Source of the DNA: Plesiocystis pacifica SIR-1
GTDB taxonomy: Bacteria > Myxococcota_A > Polyangia > Nannocystales > Nannocystaceae
Assembly (NCBI RefSeq): GCF_000170895.1
Contig: NZ_ABCS01000014.1
Span: 1-64,000 of the forward strand
DNA length: 64,000 nucleotides
Reading direction: 5' to 3'
Under the pieces are notes generated by a model. The model saw only the letters and a program-made list of their open reading frames with translations. It was not told where the DNA came from and did not search any database. The position numbers and the translations under genes are program-made. Of the stretch, positions 45,986 to 55,546 are shown in pieces (the first letter of the stretch is position 1; the number at the start of each line of letters is the position of its first letter).

Positions 45986-46131
45986 GCAGCAGGGAGCATA
46001 ATCGGAACGGTGCGGACGAACAGGGGTGCCCGCCCGCCGCTCAAACCCGTGTTTTGCGCGCTTTGCGGGCCATCCACGGCAGGCGCGCGAGTTGCCGTGC
46101 ACGCGCTGCGCGGGCCTGGCACCATCAAGGC

Positions 46132-46827
46132 ATGGCTACCTGGACTCCCCCTCGGTCACGCCTCGCAGGCGTCTTGAGTCTCGCGCTCGTCGCGGGCTGC
46201 TCCTTCGACGGCACGGGCAGCGGCGGGGGCGAGGCCGCGGACAGCGAGGACACCGTCGCGGGTACGGACGAGGAGACGACCGAGAGCAGCGGCGACGAGG
46301 TCGGCGAGACCGCGGGCAGCGAGGACACGAGCACGGACGCCTCCGAGTCCAGCACGACCGAGGAAGAGTCCTCCTCCGAGGAAGAGTCCAGCTCCGAAGA
46401 AGAGTCCAGCTCCGAGGAGGAGTCCAGCACCGAGGAAGAGTCCTCCTCCGAGTCCGGCTCGACCGAGTCCGAGTCCGGCTCGACCGAGGAAGAGTCCAGC
46501 TCCGAGGAAGAATCCAGCTCCGAGGAGGAGTCCGAGACCGGCGTGATGGAGCAGCCCTACGGCGACTGCCCCGGCTACCAGGACGACGAGTGCATGATGG
46601 GCGAGGACTGCTTCGTCGACGAGATCCGCAACTGGCAGGCGTGCGCGATGCCCTGCAACAACTCGGACGAGTGCCCCGATCTCCCTGGCCACTCGGCGCA
46701 GTGCATCAGCGTCAACGCCAACTTCCAAAAATACTGCTTCCTGTCCTGCGAGGGCGACGACGTGTGCCCCGATCAGATGGCCTGCGAGTCGGAGAACGTG
46801 GGCATCGACGACGTCTGCGTCTGGTGA
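46132..46827 (+). CDS. Cys-rich lipoprotein with Glu/Ser repeat linker
   Basis: 231 residues from ATG 46132. The signal peptide ends in LVAGC. About 115 residues of Glu/Ser repeats (EEESSSEEESSS, repeated with small variation) form a strongly acidic spacer whose codons repeat as GAGGAAGAGTCC-type units. A C-terminal domain of about 80 residues has eight Cys in four near pairs (DCPG..ECMM, DCFVD..ACAMPC, ECPD..QCIS, YCFLSC..VCPD, ACES, VCVW), probably a disulfide-rich module. No family recognised. Codon repetition suggests linker length can vary by slippage. Confidence 0.78.
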   Translation: MATWTPPRSRLAGVLSLALVAGCSFDGTGSGGGEAADSEDTVAGTDEETTESSGDEVGETAGSEDTSTDASESSTTEEESSSEEESSSEEESSSEEESSTEEESSSESGSTESESGSTEEESSSEEESSSEEESETGVMEQPYGDCPGYQDDECMMGEDCFVDEIRNWQACAMPCNNSDECPDLPGHSAQCISVNANFQKYCFLSCEGDDVCPDQMACESENVGIDDVCVW

Positions 46828-46878
46828 GCAAAAAAATCGGTCACACCCGCCGGCTCGCTCCGTAGGGTGGCGCGCCGG

Positions 46879-49743
46879 ATGATGACCACGCCAACGCCAC
46901 CCGACCCCAACGCCCAGGGCTCCAGCCCCGCGGGCAAGCTCCTCCTGGCCCTCGTCGGCGCCGCCGCGCTGATCGCGGCGCTGGTGTTCATGCGCGGCAC
47001 CGCGGGCGAAGACGCCGAGCCCGAGGACCAGGCCCAGGCCCAGACCCGAGACGGCGCGTCGCCGAAGGGGCAAAAGCCCGTGAGCTCGAGCGCCAAGGGG
47101 CCGCGCGAGGTCCGCGTGGGCGCCTCGGGGGCCGTGACCTCCCGGGCCGGCACCCCCGTCGAGGGCGCCCTGGTCAGCCTCGCGCCGCTGGCCGTTGACG
47201 ATCAAGACGGCGACGAGGGCGTGATCACCACGCGCACGGACGCGAGCGGGCACTGGCAGCTCGACGCCCTGGCCCCGGGGCGCTACGCGCTGTCGGCAAC
47301 GGCCACGGATCACCTGCCCGGCGTGCGCCCCGACGTGCGCCTGAAGATCACCGGCGACAACGCGGGCCTGGACCTCATCCTCGACGTCGGCGGCAGCCTG
47401 CTCTCGGGCACGGTCCACGACGTCACCGGCGGCGTGGTCGAGGACGCCCGCGTCCGGGTCATCCCCGTCGAGGGCATCCTCGCCCTGCGCGAGCCCGACA
47501 GCTTCTTCGCGCTGACCGACGCCGAGGGCCGCTTTGGCGTGCAGGTCCCCGACGGCCGCTTCCGCGTGTCGGCATCGCACCCCGACTACAGCCGCGACAC
47601 CACGGTCCTCGACATCGAGGGCGGCGACCGCAGCCAGGACTTTCGCCTCGTGCCCATGGGCGTGGTCGCGGGCGTGGTCCGGCGGGCGAGCGACGACGCG
47701 CCGGTCCCCGAGGCGTGGGTGACCTGGTCGCGCCAAGAGCAGATCGCCCTGCCCAACGGTGACCAGATCGCCATCGACAAGCCCGGCGGGCGCACGCGCA
47801 CCGACGAGCAGGGCCGCTTCGAGCTCCGGGGCCTGAGCGCGGGCATGATCAACCTCAGCGCGCGGGCGCCCGGGCTGGCCAGCGACGCCCCCGTGCAGCT
47901 GCCCGTGGCCATCGCCGAGCGCGTCGAGGACGTGGTCGTGCGCGTGGTCGAGGCCCAGGACGTGGCCGGTCGGGTGGTCTCGGCCGAGACCGGCGAAGGC
48001 ATCGCAGGCGTCCGGGTCCAGGCTCGAAGCCGGGCGATCCCGGGCGCGCCCGGGGCGACCAGCGGCGAGGACGGGAGCTTCGTGCTCGCCGGGCTGCTCC
48101 CGGGCAGCTACGGCGTCGAGGCCGAAGCCGAGGCCAGCGGCTGGATCCTCGACGGCGCGCCGCCGACCGTGACCGTCACCGAGGGCGCCGCGGCCGAGTC
48201 CTCCCTGCGCGTGGTCCTGGCCAAGGCCCCGGCGATCCGCGGCCGCGTCGACCCCCCGACCCGCGCCGAGGTCCGCATCGAGCTCGACCCCGACAACATC
48301 CGCGTGGGCAGCGGCATGGTCCAGTTCGCCGGCGGCGTGTCGACCATGAGCGACGCCGAGACCGGCGTGTTCGAGCTCAGCCCCGTGCTCCCGGGCAGCT
48401 ACACCCTGGTCGCGCGGGCGGCCGACGGGCGCGGCGGCACCGTCGAGGTCGAGGTGCCCCAAGGCGGCGCCGGCCTGGACGAGGTGATCATCCCCCTCGA
48501 ACGACGCGCGACCGTGGCCGGGACCATCCGCGACGCCAAGGGGGCCACGGTGTCCCGGGCCAGCGTCCGGGTGCGCCGCGAGGCCAAGGGCAACAGCTCG
48601 CTGAGCGTCGTGGTCAACGGCCAGGAGCTGACCGCCATCTCGAGCCCCACCTCCACCGAGGGGCGCTACGCCATCACCGGCCTCGACGCGGGCAGCTGGC
48701 TCGTCGAGGTCGTCGACGACGACGGCGCGCCCATCCCCTGGGCCGACGGCTCGACCGCGCCCCTCGAGCTGAGCCTCGCCCAGGCCGAGACCCGCGAGCC
48801 CTTCGACCTGAGCGTGCAGGCCCGGGACGGGCGCATCGCCGGAGTCGTCCGCGACGCCGAGGGCAACCCCGTGCCCGAAGCCTGGGTCCGCGCGAGCTTC
48901 GTGCCCGACAAGGCCAAGCCCGAGGACGACGAGGACGAGCCGGGGACCAGCCGCCGCGAGGTCGCCATGGTCGTGACCTCCGACGCGAGCGGACCCAAGG
49001 CGCGCCCGCCCGTGCTGACCGACGCCGAGGGCCGCTTCGAGCTCACCGGGCTGCGCGTCGGCAGCTACCGCCTCGACGCCGAGGCCGACGGCGGCGCCAA
49101 CACGGCCACCCTCGACGCCGTCCGCCCCGACGCCGACGTGATCTTGACCCTCGCCCCCCTCGGCCGCCTCGAGGGCCGGGTGCTCAGCAACGGCAAGCCC
49201 GCGGACTGCATCGCCCGCCTGTCCGGCCCGAGCCAGCGCACGGTTCGGGTCCGCGACGGCCGCTTCGAGGTCGAGCGCCTCCAGCCCGGGGCCTACACCG
49301 TCACCGCGTCCACGGGCGACGGCTCCACCAGCCAGCCCGTGACCATCGAGGCCGGCGACACCGCCGAGGTCGAGCTGGTCATGGAGCGCTTTGCGACCAT
49401 CACCGGCACGGTGATCGACGCCGAGGGCGAGCCCATCGAGAAGGCGGAGATCCTCGTGGGCAGCGGCACCGGCGGGCGCATCGAGGTGTCCCGCGAGGAC
49501 GACGACATCCCGATCTTCACCGACGCCGAGGGCAAGTTCACGGCCAAGGCCGCCGCGGGTGGGCGCGTCATTTTGGTTCAAGGACCGGACAGCCCCATGC
49601 CCATCGCCATCAAGCCGATCAACGTGGTCGCGGGCGAGGACCAGGACCTCGGCGAGATTCGCCAGCAGGACATGAGCGGCATGGTCATGCAAGAGGGGGA
49701 CGGGCCGCCGGACGAGGACGTGGACGTCGTCGAGGAGGGCTAG
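46879..49743 (+). CDS. Membrane-anchored protein with tandem carboxypeptidase-regulatory-like domains
   Basis: 954 residues from ATG 46879 (alternatives GTG 46867, ATG 46882). One N-terminal helix (LLLALVGAAALIAALVFM) is followed by a polar linker and then eight or nine repeats of about 90 residues of the transthyretin-like CarboxypepD_reg type. Each ends in G-x-F/Y-x-L-x-x-L-x-x-G-x-Y/W (GHWQLDALAPGRYAL, GRFELRGLSAGMINL, GVFELSPVLPGSYTL, GRYAITGLDAGSWLV, GRFELTGLRVGSYRL). The repeats form beta-sandwich rods outside the membrane, mediating adhesion or structural roles; no catalytic domain is present. The acidic C-terminus (GPPDEDVDVVEEG) closes the protein. Confidence 0.85.
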   Translation: MMTTPTPPDPNAQGSSPAGKLLLALVGAAALIAALVFMRGTAGEDAEPEDQAQAQTRDGASPKGQKPVSSSAKGPREVRVGASGAVTSRAGTPVEGALVSLAPLAVDDQDGDEGVITTRTDASGHWQLDALAPGRYALSATATDHLPGVRPDVRLKITGDNAGLDLILDVGGSLLSGTVHDVTGGVVEDARVRVIPVEGILALREPDSFFALTDAEGRFGVQVPDGRFRVSASHPDYSRDTTVLDIEGGDRSQDFRLVPMGVVAGVVRRASDDAPVPEAWVTWSRQEQIALPNGDQIAIDKPGGRTRTDEQGRFELRGLSAGMINLSARAPGLASDAPVQLPVAIAERVEDVVVRVVEAQDVAGRVVSAETGEGIAGVRVQARSRAIPGAPGATSGEDGSFVLAGLLPGSYGVEAEAEASGWILDGAPPTVTVTEGAAAESSLRVVLAKAPAIRGRVDPPTRAEVRIELDPDNIRVGSGMVQFAGGVSTMSDAETGVFELSPVLPGSYTLVARAADGRGGTVEVEVPQGGAGLDEVIIPLERRATVAGTIRDAKGATVSRASVRVRREAKGNSSLSVVVNGQELTAISSPTSTEGRYAITGLDAGSWLVEVVDDDGAPIPWADGSTAPLELSLAQAETREPFDLSVQARDGRIAGVVRDAEGNPVPEAWVRASFVPDKAKPEDDEDEPGTSRREVAMVVTSDASGPKARPPVLTDAEGRFELTGLRVGSYRLDAEADGGANTATLDAVRPDADVILTLAPLGRLEGRVLSNGKPADCIARLSGPSQRTVRVRDGRFEVERLQPGAYTVTASTGDGSTSQPVTIEAGDTAEVELVMERFATITGTVIDAEGEPIEKAEILVGSGTGGRIEVSREDDDIPIFTDAEGKFTAKAAAGGRVILVQGPDSPMPIAIKPINVVAGEDQDLGEIRQQDMSGMVMQEGDGPPDEDVDVVEEG

Positions 49744-49782
49744 CCCCTCGCCGGGGCGCGGCGGATCCGCCATACTCTGGGC

Positions 49783-51156
49783 ATGCCCTCGTACGCACGC
49801 GCGCTGCTGGCCGCGCTCACGGTGCTGTGTCTCGCGTCTGCGTGCGCCAAGGAGAGCGCGCGCGAGGAGATCCGGAGCCGAGCGCCTCGACCTTCGCCTC
49901 GCTCGCTGGAGCAGGCCAAGCTCGACCGAGATCTCGAGCCCATGCGCGCCGCCTGCATCGCGGGTGATGCGGACAGCTGCGAGCAGATCGGCCGCTACCT
50001 CAACGGCGGCCCGCACCCGCTGTGCGTGCCGAACCCCTACCACGGCCCCGGCGAAGACGACGGCTGCGGCAACATCATCAGGCTCCGCGCGGTAGAGGGG
50101 CACCTGGGGCCTCCGCCTCCGCCCGACCCGGACGTCGCAGCCTTCTACGCTGCAGCCATCCGCATCCGCGAACGAGACTGCGACGCCGGAGATGCCGGAG
50201 CTTGCGAGCAGCTCGCCGAGCAGATCTTCCATGAGCGTGGCTCGCCCGAGGACGAAGCACGGGTCACGGCCCTGCGCGCGCGGGCGACCCAGCTGCGCAC
50301 CCAAGGCTGCGAGGCGGGCGAGCCCCAGGCCTGCCTCGCGCTCGCCGACGCCTCGCACGGCAAGCTCGCCCGGGACTACGAGCACCGGGCCTGCGCCGTG
50401 GGAGGCTTGGAGACCTGCGTCGAGCTCCTCGAAGCCCTCGGGGGTGCCCCCTTGCGCCCGGACATGCGCGACCGGGAGCGCTTCGTCGCGGCCTACTGGA
50501 AGCGCCAAGAAAAGCGCGGGCACGTGAACCTGAGCGGGCTCTCTGCTGGCTTCGGCCCGGACGCCCCCGTCGAAGCCTTCGAGGCCCGCTGCAAGGCCAA
50601 GGACCCCGAAGCCTGCTACGTCGCCGCCGATCTACTCACCCCCAGCCCCTTCGCGTACGTGATGGCGGGCGTCAGCCTCGATGGGGAAGTGGATGAGGAG
50701 CAGGTGAAGGCCGACCGCGCCCGGATCGCGGAGGCCCAAGGACACGCCATCGAAAAGCGAGCCAAGCTCTACGACCGAGCCAAGCAGTTGTTCGCCCGCG
50801 ACTGCAAGCGCGGGGACGCGCGCGCGTGCTGGAGCCGCGGACACATGCACGAAGCGGCCGGCGAGCTCGATGCCGCGCGGACCCACTACGAGCAGGCCTG
50901 CGACGCCGACGAAGCCAAGGGCTGCCTCGCCCGCGCCCGGTTGATGCTCACGGCCGCCGAGCACCCCGACGCCATGGGGGCCGCGAGCGACTGGCTCGCG
51001 CGAAGTTGTGCCCTCGACCCCAGCCACGGTTGCGGCGAGCTCGCGCTGATCGTCGAGTGTGGGCTGGGCGTCGACGCCGACGCTGCCCGGGCTGCCGAAC
51101 TCTACCAGCGGGCATGCGAGGGGGAGAACCGCGCTGCGTGCCAGCGCTTCGGGTGA
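49783..51156 (+). CDS. Sel1-like/TPR-like lipoprotein with Cys-rich repeats
   Basis: 457 residues. The signal peptide ends in LASAC. Helical repeats of Sel1 type recur, each with Gly-Asp and a pair of Cys: ACIAGDADSCEQIG, DCDAGDAGACEQLA, GCEAGEPQACLALA, RCKAKDPEACYVAA, DCKRGDARACWSRG and RACEGENRAACQRFG. The paired Cys typically form intra-repeat disulfides, so the protein probably works in the periplasm as in Helicobacter cysteine-rich SLR proteins. It starts 39 bp after the previous gene and may be its cotranscribed partner. Confidence 0.82.
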   Translation: MPSYARALLAALTVLCLASACAKESAREEIRSRAPRPSPRSLEQAKLDRDLEPMRAACIAGDADSCEQIGRYLNGGPHPLCVPNPYHGPGEDDGCGNIIRLRAVEGHLGPPPPPDPDVAAFYAAAIRIRERDCDAGDAGACEQLAEQIFHERGSPEDEARVTALRARATQLRTQGCEAGEPQACLALADASHGKLARDYEHRACAVGGLETCVELLEALGGAPLRPDMRDRERFVAAYWKRQEKRGHVNLSGLSAGFGPDAPVEAFEARCKAKDPEACYVAADLLTPSPFAYVMAGVSLDGEVDEEQVKADRARIAEAQGHAIEKRAKLYDRAKQLFARDCKRGDARACWSRGHMHEAAGELDAARTHYEQACDADEAKGCLARARLMLTAAEHPDAMGAASDWLARSCALDPSHGCGELALIVECGLGVDADAARAAELYQRACEGENRAACQRFG

Positions 51157-51276
51157 TCCCGCAGACGCAGAGCTCCCCGCGACTCGTTGTCAATTCAGTA
51201 GTCTGGACACCCACCAGGGCAGCGAGGGCGAGGACCCTCGCCGCCCGTCGCGTGGTATGCAGAGCGTCCGCCCGCC
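51157..51276 (+). promoter_or_regulatory. Likely promoter region of the ion-homeostasis operon
   Basis: 120 bp between the Sel1-like gene and the first gene of the six-gene operon. An AT-richer patch (TCGTTGTCAATTCAGTAGTC, near 51185-51205) contains TTGTCA, a possible -35. No -10 at proper spacing could be assigned. Confidence 0.3.
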
Positions 51277-52662
51277 GTGAACACCACCCTCGTCCTCGTC
51301 GCGCTCCTCGTGTTCGCCTTCGCGGTGAGCCGGCTGCTGCACCGCTACGCCGAGCGCGTCGCCATGGTCAGCGGCATCGAGTACGCCGTGGTCGGCGCGC
51401 TGATCGGACCGCAGGCGCCCCACGGCCTGGTCGGGCCCGAGATGCTCGAGGCCCTCGACCTGCTGATCACCCTCATGCTCGGGCTGCTCGGCTTCATGAT
51501 CGGGCTCCACGCCCGCCAGGCCATGCGCCGCTTCGAGCACTTCCTGGCCGGGAGCTTGTCGGGCTTGATCGTGTGCGGGGTGGTCGCGGCGGCCTGCCTG
51601 GGCCTGTTTCAGTGGATCGAGCCCAGCCACCTCGCCGACCCCGATCCGCTCATCGTCGTGCCGGTGTTCGCCGACGACTCCCACCTCTACGAGCTGTGGG
51701 CCAGCGGCGAGGCCCTGTGGCTGGCCCTGACCCTGGGCGCGGCCGCGTGCGTGGCGAGCACCACGGGGATCCAGAACGCGGCGCTGCGCTGGCGCGCCGA
51801 GGGGCCCCCGGTGACGCTGCTCCACGACCTCGCCGCGGCCGGGCAGGTCATCGCCGTGCTCGTGTTTGGCCTGGCCCTCGCCGGTGACCGCGCCGTCATC
51901 GCCGCGGGCGACTACGGCCTGAGCATCGCCGAGTGGGCCATGGTCATCGCCGTCGCGGGCGGGCTCACCGGGCTGCTGTTCACGATCTTCATCAGCGGCG
52001 CCGAGGACGATCTGCGCCTCTATGTCGCGAGCATCGGCGTGGTCATCTTCGCCGCGGGCATCGGCGACGCCCTCGGCGTGTCGCCGCTGTTCGTCAACCT
52101 CGTGGCCGGGATCACCGTCGCGGCGACCTCGGGGCACGGCGATCGCCTGCGCGCGAACCTCGATCAGCTCGAGCACCCGACCTCCGTGCTGTTGATGGTG
52201 TTCGCGGGCATGAGCTGGAGCCCCGTGCGCCCGCTGATGTGGCTGATCCCCGCGGCCTACCTGCTCCTGCGCCTGGGCACGCGACTGTGGGCGACCCGCC
52301 TGGCCGTCTCGACCTTCACCCAGGGCGTGGAGTTTCGCCGCCTCGGCCCGGGCCTGCTGGGTCAGGGCACCCTCGCGGCCGCCATCGCGCTGAGCTACGC
52401 CCAGGATCACCCGGCGACGGGGGGCGTCGTGCTGACCGCCGTGCTCGTGCCCATGCTGATCTCCGACCTGTTCAGCTCCCGCTCGCTGCGCTGGGTGCTG
52501 GCCAACGCCGGCGCGATCCGGCCGCGGACCCAGCTGCACGAGCGGGACGACGAGCCCGAGATCGACGTGACCCCCGAGCACCCCTACCGGTCCGAAGCCG
52601 AGGCCGAAGCCGGGCCCGGGATCCAGCCCGCCGGAGTCGGAGAACAGGAGTCCGCGCCATGA
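51277..52662 (+). CDS. CPA-type cation/proton antiporter homologue
   Basis: 461 residues from GTG 51277. There are about eleven to twelve hydrophobic segments. Kef/CPA2-like landmarks include VVGALIGPQAPHGLV, LLITLMLGLLGFMIGLHARQ and the paired regions VASTTGIQNAAL and LLHDLAAAGQVIAVLVFGLAL. The latter sits where CPA2 proteins carry acidic residues for ion binding; here an isolated Asp remains in LHDL. The C-terminal 50 or so residues are a hydrophilic tail. First gene of the operon; its stop overlaps the trkA start by 4 nt. Ion selectivity is unknown and it may be a regulatory or low-activity antiporter. Confidence 0.78.
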   Translation: MNTTLVLVALLVFAFAVSRLLHRYAERVAMVSGIEYAVVGALIGPQAPHGLVGPEMLEALDLLITLMLGLLGFMIGLHARQAMRRFEHFLAGSLSGLIVCGVVAAACLGLFQWIEPSHLADPDPLIVVPVFADDSHLYELWASGEALWLALTLGAAACVASTTGIQNAALRWRAEGPPVTLLHDLAAAGQVIAVLVFGLALAGDRAVIAAGDYGLSIAEWAMVIAVAGGLTGLLFTIFISGAEDDLRLYVASIGVVIFAAGIGDALGVSPLFVNLVAGITVAATSGHGDRLRANLDQLEHPTSVLLMVFAGMSWSPVRPLMWLIPAAYLLLRLGTRLWATRLAVSTFTQGVEFRRLGPGLLGQGTLAAAIALSYAQDHPATGGVVLTAVLVPMLISDLFSSRSLRWVLANAGAIRPRTQLHERDDEPEIDVTPEHPYRSEAEAEAGPGIQPAGVGEQESAP

Positions 52663-54101
52663 GAATCGTGATCATCGGTGCCGGCGAGGTCGGCCGCCAC
52701 CTCGCCCGCTCGCTCCAGGCCGACGCCGACCTCATCCTCATCGACAGCTCGGCCGCGGCCGTGTCCGAGGCCGAGGACTGCCTCGACGCCCGGGCCCTCG
52801 TCGGCGACGGCACCCACCGCTCGGTGCTCGCCGAGGCCGAGGTCCACAAGGCCGAGCTGGTCGCGGCGGTCACGGCCATCGACTCCGTCAACCTCGTGAT
52901 CGCGGCGCTCGCCAAGTCCATGGGCGCGGCCCAGGTCGTCGCCCGCGTCGACGACCCCGAGTTCTACGTCACCTCCCAGGGCATCGAGCGCCAGGTCCTC
53001 GGCATCGACGCGGCCGTGTGCGCGAGCCGGCTCGTGGGCGTGGAGCTGCTCCGCCGCCTCGCCGAGATCCGGGCCCGCCAGGTCATCCCCTGCGCCGCGG
53101 GCTTCGTGCACATCGCCAGCCACGTGCTCGGCGAGGACTCGCCCCTGGTCGACACCGGCCGGGCCCGGGGCACGAGCTGGCCCAAGAGCGTGCGCGCGGT
53201 CGTCCGCGCCGGCAGCCTGCGCCCGGTCCACCAGGTCGAGCACGCCGAGGTCGGCGACGTGGTCCTGCTCGCGGGCTCGCCCCTGACCGTGTTCGAGGAG
53301 CTGCTCGGCCGCGCCCTGACCCCGAGCTCGGGGACCACCGAGACCACCATCGTCGGCGGCGGCGACGTGGGCGTGCAGCTGGCCCGCCTGCTCGGGCCCC
53401 GCCACCTCCTCGACCGCCTCATCGAGCGGGACCGGGCGCGCTGCTGGGCCCTCGCGGACCAGCTCGACCAGGTCCAGATCCTCCACGGCGACGGCACCAA
53501 CCTGGCCTTCCTGCGCGACGAGCACGTCGGCCGGGCCGACGCCCTGCTCGCGGTCACCGGCTCCGACGAGGCCAACCTGATGACCTCCCTGCTCGCCCGC
53601 GAGCTCGGGGTCGACCACGTGTTCGCCCTCGTCCACCGCCCGGGCTACGCCGGGGTCTACTCCCACCTGGGCGTGTCGGGCACGGTCAGCCCCCACGAGA
53701 CCGTGGTCGAGGTCATCACCTGGCTGCTGCGCAGCCGCGAGGCCGCCCTCGTCGGCCGCGCCCACCTCGACGGGCTCCCGGTCGAGATCGTCGAGCTGCG
53801 CCTCTACGAAGACGGCCTCAAGGTCGCCGACCTGCCCCTGCCGACAGGCTCCGTGGCCCTGCTCATCGCTGGCGCCCAGCTGCGCGAGGCCAAGCCCCGG
53901 GCCGTGCTCAGCCGCGAGGACCACGTGATCGTCGCGGTCCCGAGCGGCCGCGTCGCCAAGCTCGAGCGCGACTTGCGACGGCGGGCCCGACGGGCCCAGG
54001 GCATGGCCAGCCTCAGCTCGCTCACCGGCGGCTCGATCCCCAGCTCGAGCACGGGATCCAGTTCGGGCTCTGGCTCTGGCTCTGGAGGCGACGCCGAGTG
54101 A
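52659..54101 (+). CDS. trkA: Trk potassium uptake regulatory protein TrkA
   Basis: 480 residues. Two RCK/TrkA_N units are present: MRIVIIGAGEVGRHLA with the acidic LIDSS that binds NAD(H), and the second TTIVGGGDVGVQLAR. RCK_C-type regions follow each. This two-unit form is the cytosolic ring of Trk systems that gates TrkH in response to nucleotides. The C-terminus is a Ser/Gly-rich tail. The ATG lies in an ATGA overlap with the previous stop and the stop overlaps the trkH GTG by 4 nt, so all three are translationally coupled. Confidence 0.93.
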   Translation: MRIVIIGAGEVGRHLARSLQADADLILIDSSAAAVSEAEDCLDARALVGDGTHRSVLAEAEVHKAELVAAVTAIDSVNLVIAALAKSMGAAQVVARVDDPEFYVTSQGIERQVLGIDAAVCASRLVGVELLRRLAEIRARQVIPCAAGFVHIASHVLGEDSPLVDTGRARGTSWPKSVRAVVRAGSLRPVHQVEHAEVGDVVLLAGSPLTVFEELLGRALTPSSGTTETTIVGGGDVGVQLARLLGPRHLLDRLIERDRARCWALADQLDQVQILHGDGTNLAFLRDEHVGRADALLAVTGSDEANLMTSLLARELGVDHVFALVHRPGYAGVYSHLGVSGTVSPHETVVEVITWLLRSREAALVGRAHLDGLPVEIVELRLYEDGLKVADLPLPTGSVALLIAGAQLREAKPRAVLSREDHVIVAVPSGRVAKLERDLRRRARRAQGMASLSSLTGGSIPSSSTGSSSGSGSGSGGDAE

Positions 54102-55546
54102 ACCCCCGCGCCATCGCGCGCATGGCCGCGCCCTTGCTCGTGCTCGTGGGCCTGACCATGCTGGCGCCGCTGCTGCTGGCGCTGTGGGACGGGCAGATGC
54201 GCAGCGCGATCGCCTACGGCGTCTCGGCTTCGGCCGCTGCGCTGTCCGGGCTGCTCGCCTCGCGCCTGGGCCGCGGCGTCGAGGACGACGCCCTCCACCG
54301 CAAGGACGCCATCGGCGTGGTCGTGCTGATCTGGTGCGTCATGGGCCTGTTCGGCGCCCTGCCCTTCATGGTCGAGGGCGCGCTCTTGGATCCCGCGGCG
54401 GCCATCTTCGAGGCGGTGTCCGGGTTCACGACCACGGGCGCGACGGTCGTCGGCGACATCGAGGGCCTGAGCCGGGCGACCAACCTGTGGCGCTGCGAGA
54501 TGCACTGGATCGGCGGCATGGGCATCGTGGTCCTGTTCGTCGCCGTGTTCCCCACCCTCGGCGTGGGCGCCAAGCAGCTGTTCCGCAACGAGGTCCCCGG
54601 GCCGACCACCGAGGGCCTGCGCCCGCGCATCCGCCAGACGGCGACGGCCCTGTGGTGGATCTACGGCGGGCTCACGGCCCTGTGCGCCCTGGCGATGATC
54701 GCCCTGGGCATGCCCATCTTCGACGCCATCTGCCACGCGATGTCGACCCTGGGAACGGGCGGCTACTCGCCCAAGGCCGCGAGCATCGGCGCCTACCACA
54801 GCCCCGCCATCGACTGGGTCACCGCGCTGTTCATGCTCATCGCCGGGCTGAACTTCGGCCTCTACTACGCCGCCGTGCGCGGGCGCTGGCGCGCCCTGTT
54901 CGAGGACCCAGAGCTGCGCTTTTACCTCGCCTTCAACCTCGTCGTGACCCTGGTGGTCGCGTGGTCGATCTGGCCGCGCCACGCCGCCATCGGCGAGTCC
55001 CTGCGCTACGCGAGCTTCCAGACCCTGGCCGTGACCACGACCACGGGCTTCATGACCGAGGACTTCGACACCTACCCGAACATCGCCCGCTACGTGCTGT
55101 TCTTGGCCATGTTCATGGGGGGCTGCGCGGGCTCGACGGCCGGCGGCATCAAGGTCGTCCGGGTCTACCTGCTGCTCAAGGTCGTCATCCGCGAGGTCCG
55201 CTCCCTGGCCGCGCCCAACGTGGTCCGGCGGATCAAGATCGGGCGCGCCGCCGTGCCCCGCTCGGTGGTCTCCGGCGTGCTGGTGTTCGTCGTCACCTAC
55301 TTCCTGATCTTCGCCGCGACCTCCCTGTTGCTGGTCGCCCTCGACCTCGAGCTGGTCTCCGCCATGAGCGCGACCGTCGCGTGCCTGTCGAGCGTCGGCC
55401 CCGGCCTAGACGCCGTCGGCCCGGCCCAGAACTTCGACGTGGTCCCGGCCGTGGGCAAGCTCGCGCTGTGCTTTTGCATGATCGCCGGGCGCCTCGAGCT
55501 GTTCGTGCTGCTGGCGATCTTCTCCCCGGAGCAGTGGCGCCGATGA
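54098..55546 (+). CDS. trkH: Trk potassium uptake membrane protein TrkH
   Basis: 482 residues from GTG 54098 with a GTGA overlap. It is an SKT-superfamily K+ translocation subunit with four pore repeats and selectivity-filter-like segments: AVSGFTTTGATV, AMSTLGTGGYSP, LAVTTTTGFMTE and ACLSSVGPGLDA, each keeping the key Gly. About ten transmembrane helices are seen. With TrkA it forms a K+ uptake channel/transporter in the inner membrane. The stop overlaps the antiporter-NTPase fusion start by 4 nt. Confidence 0.94.
   Translation: MNPRAIARMAAPLLVLVGLTMLAPLLLALWDGQMRSAIAYGVSASAAALSGLLASRLGRGVEDDALHRKDAIGVVVLIWCVMGLFGALPFMVEGALLDPAAAIFEAVSGFTTTGATVVGDIEGLSRATNLWRCEMHWIGGMGIVVLFVAVFPTLGVGAKQLFRNEVPGPTTEGLRPRIRQTATALWWIYGGLTALCALAMIALGMPIFDAICHAMSTLGTGGYSPKAASIGAYHSPAIDWVTALFMLIAGLNFGLYYAAVRGRWRALFEDPELRFYLAFNLVVTLVVAWSIWPRHAAIGESLRYASFQTLAVTTTTGFMTEDFDTYPNIARYVLFLAMFMGGCAGSTAGGIKVVRVYLLLKVVIREVRSLAAPNVVRRIKIGRAAVPRSVVSGVLVFVVTYFLIFAATSLLLVALDLELVSAMSATVACLSSVGPGLDAVGPAQNFDVVPAVGKLALCFCMIAGRLELFVLLAIFSPEQWRR

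Noticed and set aside
46156..50523. A 1455-codon open frame on the minus strand
   Set aside because: Same reason: antisense of the rod-protein and lipoprotein genes, which carry real signals and domains.
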